A stretch of DNA of 37,372 bases from positions 1 through 37,372 of the forward strand of contig CAIOYH010000228.1 in assembly GCA_903862465.1 (NCBI GenBank), given 5' to 3'. The stretch's first letter is position 1. The number at the start of each line of letters is the position of its first letter. The notes under the pieces are model-generated. The model worked only from the letters and a program-made list of their open reading frames with translations, ran no database searches and had not been told where the DNA came from. Source of the stretch: an uncultured bacterium. GTDB lineage: Bacteria > Bacteroidota > Bacteroidia > Bacteroidales > CAIWKO01. A program made the translations under genes and the position numbers. Positions 8,515-17,045 of this stretch are shown here, piece after piece.

Positions 8515-8556
8515 AAACTTCCGAAGATGAAAATAATTCTTCGGAAGTTTTTTTTT
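8515..8556 (+). terminator. Strong rho-independent terminator
   Basis: A perfect 13-bp stem, AAACTTCCGAAGA (8515-8527) with TCTTCGGAAGTTT (8538-8550), a ten-base loop and a T run continuing to 8556. It ends transcription entering from array 2 and insulates the next gene, whose -7 box starts 17 bases later. Confidence 0.8.
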
Positions 8557-8572
8557 GAAAAGAATATTATTG

Positions 8573-8580
8573 TATCTTTG
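8573..8580 (+). promoter_or_regulatory. Promoter -7 box TATCTTTG for the Fib_succ lipoprotein
   Basis: Exact TAnnTTTG match just after the terminator. A TTTG at 8554-8557 is a possible -33 element, but the spacing of 15 is short. The ATG is 125 bases downstream, so the leader includes the REP-like hairpins. Confidence 0.5.
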
Positions 8581-8596
8581 TAAAAAATATTATGCC

Positions 8597-8664
8597 GTGC
8601 TCGCTCGGATTTATAATCCGAGTGGTCTAAAATTCGAACGGATTGCAAATCCGTTCGAGCGGAG
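8597..8664. repeat. REP-like double hairpin in a 5' leader
   Basis: Two adjacent hairpins share the core GGATT/AATCC. The first is CTCGGATT-tat-AATCCGAG (8604-8622, 8-bp perfect stem). The second is CGAACGGATT-gca-AATCCGTTCG (8635-8657, 10-bp perfect stem). A further GCTCG (8599-8603) pairs with CGAGC (8656-8660), so an alternative closing stem is possible. This paired arrangement resembles the REP/BIME elements mobilised by RAYT transposases. It lies between the promoter and the ATG of the next gene and should be transcribed. Confidence 0.7.
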
Positions 8665-8704
8665 TAAAAGGCAAATATTTCGTAATTTCAAAAATTTAAA
8701 AAGA

Positions 8705-9658
8705 ATGAAAAAGCAAGAAAGATTTTGGATTCAATTATTAACAATGGTAGTATTAATATTTTTTACATATAGTTGTAAAAAAGCTGATGTGCCTGTTATA
8801 ATTACCTTAGATGATTATGAGGTATTTGCTACATCCGCTAGATTTAATACTACTTTTACGAGTGATGGAGGTGCAGATGTAAAATCTAAAGGGGTATGTT
8901 GGAGTACGGAACCTTTACCTACTATAGACGCAAATAAAACAAGCGATGGTGATGGAATAGAAAGCTTTACAAGTACTATATCAGGCTTAATGCCTAATAC
9001 CACATACTATATTCGCGCTTATGCCTCGAATAGAAAAGGCATTTCTTATGGTGACCAAAATATGATTAAGACATTTGAAGATGAATTATATGATATTGAT
9101 GGCAATGTTTATCCAATTGTATCCATTGGCACACAAGTATGGTTGGCATCAAATCTTAAAGTAACACACTACCGCAATGGGGATCTTATTCCTTGTGTAC
9201 TTGATTTTGGCTTATGGAATGGTTTGACAACGGGAGCTTACTGCATGCCTAATAATCTTGGGGCTTTATATAATTGGTATTCAATAAATGATAATCGCGG
9301 TTTGGCACCATATGGTTGGCATATTCCTTCTAAAAATGAATGGACAACTTTGACCAATTTTTGCGGTGGTAAATACGTCGCGGGATATAAATTAAAGGAA
9401 AAAGGTTCCTTACATTGGAGAACTGATAAAAATGGAGTTATTAATTCTGCTGATAATGAAACGAGGTTTACCGCTCTTCCGGGAGGTTATGTACATGCGA
9501 TGGGGTATGGTGGCTTTGGGTCATGTGGTTATTGGTGGTCTTCTTCTGAGAATGGAACTCTTGCTTGGGGTTGTTCCATGACCTATAGTAACGCAATAGT
9601 TGACACTTCATACGAATCGAAAACTTACGTCTATTCTCTTAGATGTATAAAGGATTAA
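8705..9658 (+). CDS. Lipoprotein with FN3-like domain and Fibrobacter-paralogue (Fib_succ_major) domain
   Basis: A 317-residue predicted lipoprotein: MKKQ start, a hydrophobic segment (9-22) and a lipobox TYSC with Cys24. Residues about 28-123 form an FN3-like module with the GVCWST and NTTYYIRAYASN signatures common in Bacteroidota surface proteins. Residues about 130-317 are a Fib_succ_major (TIGR02145-type) domain: DIDGNVYPIVSIGTQVW, WLASNL, GALYNWY, GWHIPSKNEW, ALPGGY, YWWSSSE and a final LRCIKD. The ATG at 8705 is chosen because it gives a clean lipoprotein signal; the open frame extends further upstream, but that part lies over the REP-like hairpins and the promoter. Probable surface lipoprotein, function unknown. 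Confidence 0.88.
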   Translation: MKKQERFWIQLLTMVVLIFFTYSCKKADVPVIITLDDYEVFATSARFNTTFTSDGGADVKSKGVCWSTEPLPTIDANKTSDGDGIESFTSTISGLMPNTTYYIRAYASNRKGISYGDQNMIKTFEDELYDIDGNVYPIVSIGTQVWLASNLKVTHYRNGDLIPCVLDFGLWNGLTTGAYCMPNNLGALYNWYSINDNRGLAPYGWHIPSKNEWTTLTNFCGGKYVAGYKLKEKGSLHWRTDKNGVINSADNETRFTALPGGYVHAMGYGGFGSCGYWWSSSENGTLAWGCSMTYSNAIVDTSYESKTYVYSLRCIKD

Positions 9659-9935
9659 AAACAAAAACGATATCTTGTGCTTGTTTTCAATAGCAGTCTG
9701 ATCCTTCAATCCCCTTCAGCGCCCTCTTTCCCCTAATCAACAATTCAACAATAGAACAATTCAACAATCCCCCCCTCCTCCCCCCTCCCCCTTTGGTTAA
9801 AAAAAGTTAAAAGATTGAGGGTTGAAAAATATCATCCCTAAAACATTCGTGCTTTGTTTCTTTTGATACTAAAGAGATGTAGAAGATGCCTGAAAAAAAA
9901 ATAGCGTAAAATAGCCATTCTTGCTTGCAACAAAA
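9659..9935. other. Intergenic region with low-complexity tract
   Basis: No gene seen. Bases 9738-9768 read CAACAATTCAACAATAGAAC and further AACAATTC words, matching the tract at 18487-18571. A C-rich/T-rich stretch follows at about 9768-9794. No clear terminator for the preceding lipoprotein gene was found. Confidence 0.5.
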
Positions 9936-9967
9936 TTTGCCGAATCGGAATCAAAAATTTACATTTG
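9936..9967 (+). promoter_or_regulatory. Promoter TTTG-N20-TACATTTG of the leucine/isovalerate operon
   Basis: TTTG (9936-9939) and TACATTTG (9960-9967) are separated by 20 bases, a full match to the Bacteroidota -33/-7 promoter. The first gene starts 74 bases after the -7 box. Nothing in the leader suggests a specific regulator. Confidence 0.75.
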
Positions 9968-10040
9968 CAGACGATTTCTGAATAGAGCATTTTAGGCAGA
10001 TTTTTTTTTGACAACTAATTAATAACTTAATATAAAAAAC

Positions 10041-11648
10041 GTGTATAGACTGCAATCGAAAATTGACACCACAACCGAGGAGTTCAAAAAGAACAAGGAA
10101 GATTTTTTAGCCTTATTGAATCAATACAAAAGCATTCACAAAGAAGTGACCAAAGGCGGCTCGGCAGGCGCCATCCGCAAACATAAAGAACGCGGCAAAC
10201 TCTTGGCACGCGAACGCATAGATGTGTTGATAGACCCCAACACTCCCTTTTTGGAGTTGTCGTCCTTGGCTTGTTATGACCTGTATGATAATGGATTTCC
10301 TTCGGCAGGAATTGCCACAGGTATCGGATTGATACATGGCAGAGAAGTGGTGGTGATTGCCAATGATGCCACAGTGAAAGGTGGCACGTATATGTCGTTC
10401 ACCATCAAGAAACACCTCCGCGCCCAAGAAATAGCGATGGAGAATCATTTGCCCTGCGTTTATTTGGTGGATTCGGGTGGAGCCTTTTTGCCCGAGCAAG
10501 ATAAGGTGTTTCCCGATAGAGACCATTTTGGCAGATTTTTCTACAATCAGGCACGCATGTCGGCAATGGGTATTCCCCAAATCGCCATCGTGATGGGTTC
10601 GTGTACGGCAGGCGGAGCCTATATGCCCGCGATGAGCGACGAAACCATCATCATACGCAACCAAGGCACCATCTTTTTGGGTGGACCTCCTTTGGTGAAA
10701 GGTGCTACGGGCGAAATTGTGACGCCCGAAGAACTCGGAGGTGCCGAAGTACACACGTCTATCTCGGGCGTGGCAGACCATATAGCCGAAAACGATCATC
10801 ATGCCATACAGATTTGCCGCAATATTTTCCAATCTATGGAAAAGAAAGAGAAGCAGGTGTTGGATGTGACGCCTATAGAAGAACCTTTTTATGATCCCGA
10901 AGAGCTGTATGGCATAGCGCCCATTGATTTTCGGAAGATGTTAGACCCGCGCGAAATCATTGCCCGCATGGTGGATGGCAGCAAATTTCATGAGTTTAAG
11001 GAAAACTATGGCACCACCTTGGTGACAGGTTTTGCCCGTATCATGGGATTCCCCATCGGCATCGTTGCCAACAATGGCGTGTTGCTGTCTGAATCGGCAT
11101 TGAAAGGCACCCATTTTATTGAACTGTGCACCTCGCGCAAGATTCCTTTGTTGTTTCTGCAAAATATCACAGGCTTCATGGTGGGCAAAGAATATGAACG
11201 CAAAGGGATAGCCAAAGACGGCGCCAAAATGGTGCATGCCGTGGCGAATGCCAATGTGCCGAAGTTTACGGTTATTTTTGGCGGTTCGTTTGGAGCAGGC
11301 AACTATGGTATGGCAGGCAGGTCGTTCAGTCCGCGTTTGTTGTTTATGTGGCCCAACAGCAAAATATCCGTCATGGGCGGATTGCAAGCTGCCACAGTGC
11401 TCATCACCGTGAAAGAAGAACAGATGCAGTTGGAAGGCAAAGTGATGCATCCCGACGATATGGACAAAATGCGCAAAAGCATCATCGCCAAATATGACCA
11501 CGAAGGTTCTGCTTTGTATAGCACCGCCCGCATGTGGGACGATGGTATCATTGATCCTGTGGATACCCGCAAGGTGATCGCTATGGGCATCGCTGCCTCG
11601 CTCAACAATAAATTTAACGACCAAAAGAACGGCGTTTTCAGAATGTAA
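10041..11648 (+). CDS. mccB: 3-methylcrotonyl-CoA carboxylase beta-type carboxyltransferase subunit
   Basis: A 535-residue biotin-dependent acyl-CoA carboxyltransferase, the usual length of MccB. It carries the MccB hallmark VFPDRDHFGR followed by FYNQARMSAMGIPQ, the N-terminal oxyanion region GSCTAGGAYMPAMSDE and the C-terminal GGSFGAGNYGMAGRSFSPR. The enzyme exchanges a carboxyl group between carboxybiotin and 3-methylcrotonyl-CoA to give 3-methylglutaconyl-CoA in leucine breakdown. The start is a GTG; no ATG is well placed. It heads the operon behind a strong promoter. Normally its partner is MccA (biotin carboxylase plus carrier). Here the only biotin protein nearby is the 5S-type fusion at 12504, which has no biotin carboxylase domain. 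Confidence 0.92.
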   Translation: MYRLQSKIDTTTEEFKKNKEDFLALLNQYKSIHKEVTKGGSAGAIRKHKERGKLLARERIDVLIDPNTPFLELSSLACYDLYDNGFPSAGIATGIGLIHGREVVVIANDATVKGGTYMSFTIKKHLRAQEIAMENHLPCVYLVDSGGAFLPEQDKVFPDRDHFGRFFYNQARMSAMGIPQIAIVMGSCTAGGAYMPAMSDETIIIRNQGTIFLGGPPLVKGATGEIVTPEELGGAEVHTSISGVADHIAENDHHAIQICRNIFQSMEKKEKQVLDVTPIEEPFYDPEELYGIAPIDFRKMLDPREIIARMVDGSKFHEFKENYGTTLVTGFARIMGFPIGIVANNGVLLSESALKGTHFIELCTSRKIPLLFLQNITGFMVGKEYERKGIAKDGAKMVHAVANANVPKFTVIFGGSFGAGNYGMAGRSFSPRLLFMWPNSKISVMGGLQAATVLITVKEEQMQLEGKVMHPDDMDKMRKSIIAKYDHEGSALYSTARMWDDGIIDPVDTRKVIAMGIAASLNNKFNDQKNGVFRM

Positions 11649-11693
11649 CGTCCCTCTTGGATATCTATCAACAAAAAAACGCTCAGAAGAAGT

Positions 11694-12482
11694 ATGAAAA
11701 CTTACGAAACGCTCGAAATAGAAATAAACGAAGGCATTTGCACCGTGTGGCTCAACCGCCCCGACGTGCACAATGCGCTGAATCAACAACTGATTGCAGA
11801 TTTGATTGACTGCTTCGACATCATGAATACGATGACGGATGTGCGCATCGCTGTGTTGCGCGGCAGAGGCAAATCGTTTTGCGCGGGTGCCGATTTGAAT
11901 TATATGAAAGGCATTTCCACCTATGGTTTGGAAGAAAACTATCAAGACAGTTTGAAACTTGCCAAATGTTTCAATGCCATCTACACCTGCAAAAAACCTA
12001 CTATTGCTATTGTTCAGGGTGCTGCCATCGGTGGTGCCAATGGTTTGTTGGCGGCATGTGATTTTGTGTATTGCACCGATGACACCAAGTTTGCGTTCAG
12101 TGAGGTGAAGTTGGGCATTGCGCCTGCCACCATTTCCTTGTATGTCACCAAACGTATAGGCGAATATGGCTCACGCGAATTGATGATAAGCGGCAGAAGA
12201 TTCACAGGCAAAGAAGCCGAATGGTATCGTTTGGTGAACAAATCCTTGCCTGCTGATGAATTGGATGCGTATGTAAAAACTATTATTGATGGTTTGATGA
12301 CAAGCGGACCCGATGCAATGGCTGCCTGCAAAGAGTTAATCTATAACATATCCAACAAATTGAGCTTCGAGGATGCCATTGACTACACCGCACGCCTCAT
12401 TGCCGAACTGCGCGCCTCCAAAGAGGGTCAGGAAGGCATGGCTTCGTATTTAGAAAAAAGAAAACCCAATTGGGTGAATTGA
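11694..12482 (+). CDS. liuC: Methylglutaconyl-CoA hydratase (LiuC-type enoyl-CoA hydratase)
   Basis: A 262-residue crotonase-fold enzyme. Oxyanion-hole segments are FCAGADL (62-68) and GAAIGGANG (109-117). SEVKLGIAPATISLYV (136-151) resembles the LGLxPAxISPYV stretch of LiuC-type methylglutaconyl-CoA hydratases rather than the PGAGGTQ of ordinary crotonases. Glu137 fits the catalytic glutamate corresponding to crotonase E164. The second crotonase glutamate (E144) is replaced within GGANGLLAACD, as I recall for LiuC proteins. Expected reaction: 3-methylglutaconyl-CoA plus water to HMG-CoA. It lies 45 bases after mccB and 21 bases before the biotin fusion gene, which supports the leucine assignment. 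Confidence 0.85.
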   Translation: MKTYETLEIEINEGICTVWLNRPDVHNALNQQLIADLIDCFDIMNTMTDVRIAVLRGRGKSFCAGADLNYMKGISTYGLEENYQDSLKLAKCFNAIYTCKKPTIAIVQGAAIGGANGLLAACDFVYCTDDTKFAFSEVKLGIAPATISLYVTKRIGEYGSRELMISGRRFTGKEAEWYRLVNKSLPADELDAYVKTIIDGLMTSGPDAMAACKELIYNISNKLSFEDAIDYTARLIAELRASKEGQEGMASYLEKRKPNWVN

Positions 12483-12503
12483 TTCAATTGTAAAAAAGAA
12501 TAC

Positions 12504-14690
12504 ATGAAAAAAGAAATAAAATTTAGTTTGGTTTATCGTGATATGTGGCAATCTTCAGGGAAGTATGTTCCACGAGTTGACCAATTAAATAAAATTGCAC
12601 CCGTCATTGTTGATATGGGATGTTTCGACAGAATTGAAACCAATGGCGGTGCGTTCGAACAGGTCAACCTGTTGTATGGCGAAAACCCCAACACAGCCGT
12701 GCGCCAATGGACCAAGCCTTTTAACGATGCGGGCATACAAACCCACATGCTCGAACGCGCCTTGAACGGCATACGTATGTTTCCCGTTCCTGCGGATGTT
12801 CGTCGCTTGATGTATAAGGTGAAAAAAGCGCAAGGCGTTGACATCGCAAGGTCTTTCTGCGGATTGAATGACCATCGCAATTTGGAATTGTCTATCAAAT
12901 ATGCCAAAGAAGCAGGCATGATATCCCAAGCGGCATTGAGCATCACCCATTCGGAAGTGCATTCGGTGGCGTATTATATGGGCGTGGTTGACAAAGCCGT
13001 TGAATACGGCGCCGACGAAATCTGCTTGAAAGATATGGCAGGCATTGGCAGACCGACCACCTTGGGCAGATTGGTGAAAGCCATCAAAGATAAACATCCT
13101 CATATCGTGGTGCAATATCATGGTCATTCAGGACCGGGATTCTCTGTGGCTTCAGCATTAGAAGTAGCTCGGGCGGGTGCCGACTATTTGGATGTGGCTA
13201 TGGAACCGCTCTCATGGGGTATGATGCATCCCGATGTGATTACCATTCGCGAAATGTTGGCTGACGACGGATTTCTTGTCCCCGAAATCAACATGAACGC
13301 CTATATGGAAGCGCGCGCTTTGACACAATCTTTTATTGATGATTTCTTGGGATATTTTATTGACCCTAAGAATCGTTATATCTCGTCCTTGCTCATTGGC
13401 TCCGGCTTACCCGGCGGGATGATGGGTAGTTTGATGGCAGATTTGAAAGGAATTCACAGCGTGATAAACGCTACTTTGAAGAGTCAAGGACAGCACGAAC
13501 TCAACGAAGATGAACTCTTAGTGAAACTCTTTGACGAAGTTACCTATATATGGCCCAAACTCGGTTATCCCCCCTTGGTCACTCCTTTCAGTCAATATGT
13601 GAAGAATGTGGCGTTGCTCAACATTTTACAATTGACCAAGGGCGAAGAACGCTATTCGATGATAGATAACAACACTTGGGATATGATATTGGGCAAATCA
13701 GGGCTATTACCCGGACCTTTGGCACCTGAAATCACTCAGTTGGCGAAGAGCTTAGGTAAAGAGTTCTACACAGGCGTACCACAGGAAGCTTATCCCGATG
13801 TGTTGGATAAATTCCGCAAAGAAATGATTGAAAACAATTGGGAGTTTGGCGACGACGAAGAAGAATTGTTCGAGTTTGCCATGCACGAAACCCAATATAG
13901 AGAGTATAAATCAGGGGTTGCGAAAACGCGTTTTGAAGAAGAAATTGAAACAGCCAAATCACAATCCACCGAAAACAAACCAATAGCAAAGATGAAAGAG
14001 AAACAAAGTCCAAATCGGAGTTCCTATTCAAAAGAAAAAGTTTCTGCCAACCAAGCCATGACGGCGTTTGCCCTCTACACCTTGAACCAAAAAGCAGACA
14101 CCCCTGTTGAATATTCCAATCCAACCAACAATGTGTGGAACACGATTGGTTTTTGGAGAAATGTGTTGAAAGTGAGTATCAATTATGAAAAGAAGGATAC
14201 CGAACTCTATTACAGAAAATCGAAAGATGGTGTGTATGATATAGACATTCAGGGCGAAACCCTACAAGCTAAAGTGGACTATGTGGGCGAAGGCGAAGTG
14301 GATGTAACATTGAATGGCACCAAGATTTTTGCCGCCATCAGTTTGACCGCCGACGGAAAATCAAAAGTCTTGATCAACGGTCAGGAATTTATAATGCTCC
14401 GCAATGATTTGTTGATAGATACGGATGCTTCCGAAGAAATGGAATCTAATCAAGATTCAGGTTCATCACATAACTTATATTCACCCATCCCGGGTAAAGT
14501 ATTCAAGATTCTTGTGAAAGAAGGCGACACGGTTCATAAAGGCGACAATGTCATCGTGGTGGATGCCATGAAGATGGAAAACAATATTTTGGCAAAAAGA
14601 GATTCTGTGGTAAAGAAAATCCACGTAACCGTGAACCAAATGGTGAGCGGCAACTTTTTGCTTGTTGAACTTGAAGATATAAAAAGCTAA
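12504..14690 (+). CDS. Biotin protein: 5S-type carboxyltransferase fused to BT-like and biotinyl domains (putative transcarboxylase subunit)
   Basis: A 728-residue protein with no biotin carboxylase domain. Residues 1 to about 470 are a DRE-TIM carboxyltransferase like transcarboxylase 5S, oxaloacetate decarboxylase alpha and the CT domain of pyruvate carboxylase. Asp13 in RDMWQS, Lys176 in CLKDMAGIG, His206 and His208 in YHGHSG match, with near-identical spacing, the 5S metal ligands including the carbamylated lysine. Around 540-640, GFWRNVLKVSINY, GVYDIDIQG and VLINGQEFIM resemble the BT domain of MccA/PccA. A biotinyl domain follows with AMKMENN, Lys690 biotinylated. With MccB it may form a transcarboxylase linking an oxaloacetate/pyruvate-like acid to 3-methylcrotonyl-CoA (inference). 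The loop EPLSWGMMHPD differs from known 5S enzymes, so the acid substrate is uncertain. Its stop directly abuts the next ATG (TAAATG). Confidence 0.85.
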   Translation: MKKEIKFSLVYRDMWQSSGKYVPRVDQLNKIAPVIVDMGCFDRIETNGGAFEQVNLLYGENPNTAVRQWTKPFNDAGIQTHMLERALNGIRMFPVPADVRRLMYKVKKAQGVDIARSFCGLNDHRNLELSIKYAKEAGMISQAALSITHSEVHSVAYYMGVVDKAVEYGADEICLKDMAGIGRPTTLGRLVKAIKDKHPHIVVQYHGHSGPGFSVASALEVARAGADYLDVAMEPLSWGMMHPDVITIREMLADDGFLVPEINMNAYMEARALTQSFIDDFLGYFIDPKNRYISSLLIGSGLPGGMMGSLMADLKGIHSVINATLKSQGQHELNEDELLVKLFDEVTYIWPKLGYPPLVTPFSQYVKNVALLNILQLTKGEERYSMIDNNTWDMILGKSGLLPGPLAPEITQLAKSLGKEFYTGVPQEAYPDVLDKFRKEMIENNWEFGDDEEELFEFAMHETQYREYKSGVAKTRFEEEIETAKSQSTENKPIAKMKEKQSPNRSSYSKEKVSANQAMTAFALYTLNQKADTPVEYSNPTNNVWNTIGFWRNVLKVSINYEKKDTELYYRKSKDGVYDIDIQGETLQAKVDYVGEGEVDVTLNGTKIFAAISLTADGKSKVLINGQEFIMLRNDLLIDTDASEEMESNQDSGSSHNLYSPIPGKVFKILVKEGDTVHKGDNVIVVDAMKMENNILAKRDSVVKKIHVTVNQMVSGNFLLVELEDIKS

Positions 14691-15569
14691 ATGAATCTTG
14701 TCATAACTGAAAGTCCTCGTGATGCTATGCAAAGCTTGCACGATTATATTCCGGCGCAGATAAAAGCCGATTATATCAATCGTTTGTTGCAAGTTGGCTT
14801 TGATTGCATTGACGTGGGGAGTTTTGTATCCGAAAAAGCCATTCCGCAGTTGAAAGACACGAGCGAGGTGCTTCGATTACTTGACCTTTCAGCCACAAGA
14901 TCCAAAATAATGGTGTTGATAGCAAACGAAAAAGGCATAGAAACAGCTATGAACTTCGAAGAGATTTCGTGGCTCGCTTTCCCCTTTTCCGCCTCTCCCA
15001 CCTTCTTAAAACTCAACATCAATGCAGATGTCAAGCAAGCGCTGAATCTTACTGAACTTGCACGCAATAGTTGCGAAAGCCATAAGAAAAGCTTGAAAGT
15101 GTATCTAACGATGGCTTTCGGAAACCCGTATGAAGATAAATTCGATACAGATATTATTCTCGAAGCCGTAGCAAAACTTTCTGCCATGGGTATTCGTTAT
15201 ATCACCTTGTCGGATATCACAGGCGTGGCGACTCCCGAATTGATTGCAAGCACCTACAAACAAGTCCTTGCTGATTTCCCTGCCATTGAATTCGGATTGC
15301 ATCTTCATACTACCCATGAAACAAATTATGAGAAGTTAGACGCAGCTTACTTGAGTGGCTGCAGGAGTTTCGATACCGTGTTGAACGGCATGGGCGGCTG
15401 TCCTATGACAGGTTATGAGTTGGTGAGCAATTTGAACACCCTCGATTTGATGAAATACCTCAACCAAAACAAAATTAAAACAGAAATTCACAATATGGTG
15501 TTGGGTGAAGCATTAAAAATGAACAACGAACTGTTCAACACAAATATTAAATCCCCGATATTAAATTAG
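14691..15569 (+). CDS. Hydroxymethylglutaryl-CoA lyase
   Basis: A 292-residue DRE-TIM metallolyase of normal length for the family. SPRDAMQ gives Arg10 and Asp11 (human R41/D42), LHLHTTHE gives His204 and His206, and GMGGCPMTGYE holds Cys237 at the place of the catalytic cysteine in GGCPYAKGASGN. It should cleave HMG-CoA to acetyl-CoA and acetoacetate, the last carbon-cleaving step of leucine breakdown. The start codon touches the stop of the biotin fusion gene, so translation is probably coupled. A second, altered homologue lies at 17046; this copy has the complete catalytic set and is the better candidate for the true lyase. It ends with TAG. Confidence 0.87.
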   Translation: MNLVITESPRDAMQSLHDYIPAQIKADYINRLLQVGFDCIDVGSFVSEKAIPQLKDTSEVLRLLDLSATRSKIMVLIANEKGIETAMNFEEISWLAFPFSASPTFLKLNINADVKQALNLTELARNSCESHKKSLKVYLTMAFGNPYEDKFDTDIILEAVAKLSAMGIRYITLSDITGVATPELIASTYKQVLADFPAIEFGLHLHTTHETNYEKLDAAYLSGCRSFDTVLNGMGGCPMTGYELVSNLNTLDLMKYLNQNKIKTEIHNMVLGEALKMNNELFNTNIKSPILN

Positions 15570-15608
15570 AAAATATAAAAGCATTAATTAAAAACTAAAA
15601 TTATTCGT

Positions 15609-16301
15609 ATGCGAAAAGTTGTAAAAAATGCCATTGAAGCCATAGCAGGATTGACAGACAATATGTCAATTTCAGTGGGTGGATTTGGTTTATGCGGGAT
15701 TCCCGAAAACAGTATTCAAGCCATTTATGATGCCGGTATCATGGGCATCACCTGCTATTCAAACAATGCAGGTGTTGATGGTTGGGGATTGGGTTTGCTC
15801 TTGCAAAAACATCAAATTAAAAAAATGATTGCCTCTTATGTAGGCGAAAACAAAGAATTCGAACGTCAGTTGCTTTCGGGCGAGTTGGAAGTGGAATTGA
15901 TTCCTCAAGGCACTTTGGCTGAAAGATTGCGTGCGGGTGGCGCCGGTATTCCTGCTTTCTTTGTTCCTGCAGGCTATGGCACCGAAGTACAAGGTAACAA
16001 AGAAGTGCGCGAGTTCAATGGCAAAATGCACTTACTCGAAATGGGTATCGTCACCGACTTTGCCATCGTCAAAGCTTGGAAAGGTGATGAAAGCGGCAAC
16101 TTGGTATTTAGAAACACGGCAGCAAACTTCAATAATATGATAGCCACGGCAGGAAAAATCACCATCGCCGAAGTAGAAGAATTAGTTCCTATTGGAGCGC
16201 TCGACCCCAATCATATTCACACACCGGGCATTTTTGTTCAACGCATTTTCCAAGGAACAGATTATCAAAAGAAAATTGAATTTGTAACCACACGCGACTA
16301 A
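15609..16301 (+). CDS. scoA: 3-oxoacid CoA-transferase subunit A
   Basis: A 230-residue subunit A of the SCOT/AtoDA family. SVGGFGLCGIPENSI (about 22-36) is the typical glycine-rich N-terminal signature, and CYSNNAG follows at the expected place. With the next gene it forms the heterodimer that transfers CoA from succinyl-CoA or acetyl-CoA to acetoacetate, producing acetoacetyl-CoA. In this operon it would activate the acetoacetate released by HMG-CoA lyase. It is 39 bases behind that gene and 42 bases ahead of subunit B. Which CoA donor is used cannot be decided from the sequence. Confidence 0.92.
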   Translation: MRKVVKNAIEAIAGLTDNMSISVGGFGLCGIPENSIQAIYDAGIMGITCYSNNAGVDGWGLGLLLQKHQIKKMIASYVGENKEFERQLLSGELEVELIPQGTLAERLRAGGAGIPAFFVPAGYGTEVQGNKEVREFNGKMHLLEMGIVTDFAIVKAWKGDESGNLVFRNTAANFNNMIATAGKITIAEVEELVPIGALDPNHIHTPGIFVQRIFQGTDYQKKIEFVTTRD

Positions 16302-16343
16302 ACAAAGAAAACACTAATCAGAAAAAAAGTAAAGACTAAAATT

Positions 16344-17000
16344 ATGGCATTAGATAAAAATGGTATAGCACAACGCATAGCGCAGGAATTAAAAGATGGT
16401 TATTATGTGAACCTCGGCATCGGCATTCCTACCTTGGTAGCGAATTATATTCCGAAAAACATCGAAGTGGTGCTTCATTCCGAAAATGGTTTATTGGGCA
16501 TCGGTCCTTTTCCAAAAAAAGAAGATGTTGATCCCGATCTCATCAATGCAGGCAAACAAACCGTAACAGCCATCGAAGGTGCTGCCTTCTTCGACTCTGC
16601 AACAAGCTTTGGCATGATACGCGGTGGACACGTGGACTTAACCGTGCTTGGAGCTTTTGAAGTTTCCGTAGAAGGTGACATCGCTAGTTGGAAAGTCCCC
16701 GGCAAATTGGTTAAAGGTATGGGCGGCGCCATGGATTTGGTAGCTTCTGCAAAGTACATCATTGTAGCCATGCAACATACCGACAAAGAAGGCAAATCAA
16801 AACTACTCAACAAATGCACCTTACCCTTGACAGGCGTAAATTGCGTAAAGAGAATTGTTACCGAAATCGCAGTGATTGATGTAACAAAAGACGGCTTCAA
16901 ACTTATCGAAAGAGCTCCGGGTGTCACCGTAGAAGAAATCGTGAAAGCCACCGAAGGCAAACTAATCGTTGAAGGCGACATCCCTGAAATGAAATTATAA
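16344..17000 (+). CDS. scoB: 3-oxoacid CoA-transferase subunit B
   Basis: A 218-residue subunit B of the SCOT family. The segment [10 protein letters not shown] contains the catalytic glutamate that forms the CoA thioester intermediate, and [13 protein letters not shown] near the N-terminus is the usual CoA-transferase type-I signature. Later motifs ([15 protein letters not shown] and [10 protein letters not shown]) also agree. It pairs with subunit A directly upstream. Downstream, a short low-complexity stretch of AATCTTAATTCACAAATC words fills the gap to the next gene without a hairpin, so the operon probably continues. Confidence 0.93.
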   Translation: MALDKNGIAQRIAQELKDGYYVNLGIGIPTLVANYIPKNIEVVLHSENGLLGIGPFPKKEDVDPDLINAGKQTVTAIEGAAFFDSATSFGMIRGGHVDLTVLGAFEVSVEGDIASWKVPGKLVKGMGGAMDLVASAKYIIVAMQHTDKEGKSKLLNKCTLPLTGVNCVKRIVTEIAVIDVTKDGFKLIERAPGVTVEEIVKATEGKLIVEGDIPEMKL

Positions 17001-17045
17001 AATCAAAAATCTTAATTCACAAATCTTAAATCAAAAATAAAACGT

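Noticed and set aside
10041-11648. Propionyl-CoA carboxylase beta or methylmalonyl-CoA 12S subunit
   Set aside because: The VFPDRDHFGR and FYNQARMSAMGIPQ segments are MccB-like and the neighbours are leucine-pathway genes.
10941-11945. Long minus-strand open frame of 334 codons opposite mccB
   Set aside because: It is antisense to a clearly conserved gene, and its translation is rich in His/Arg/Phe without recognisable motifs.
12504-14690. Ordinary oxaloacetate decarboxylase alpha subunit of a sodium pump
   Set aside because: No beta or gamma membrane subunits are nearby, and the middle region resembles the BT domain of acyl-CoA carboxylases rather than an OadA linker.
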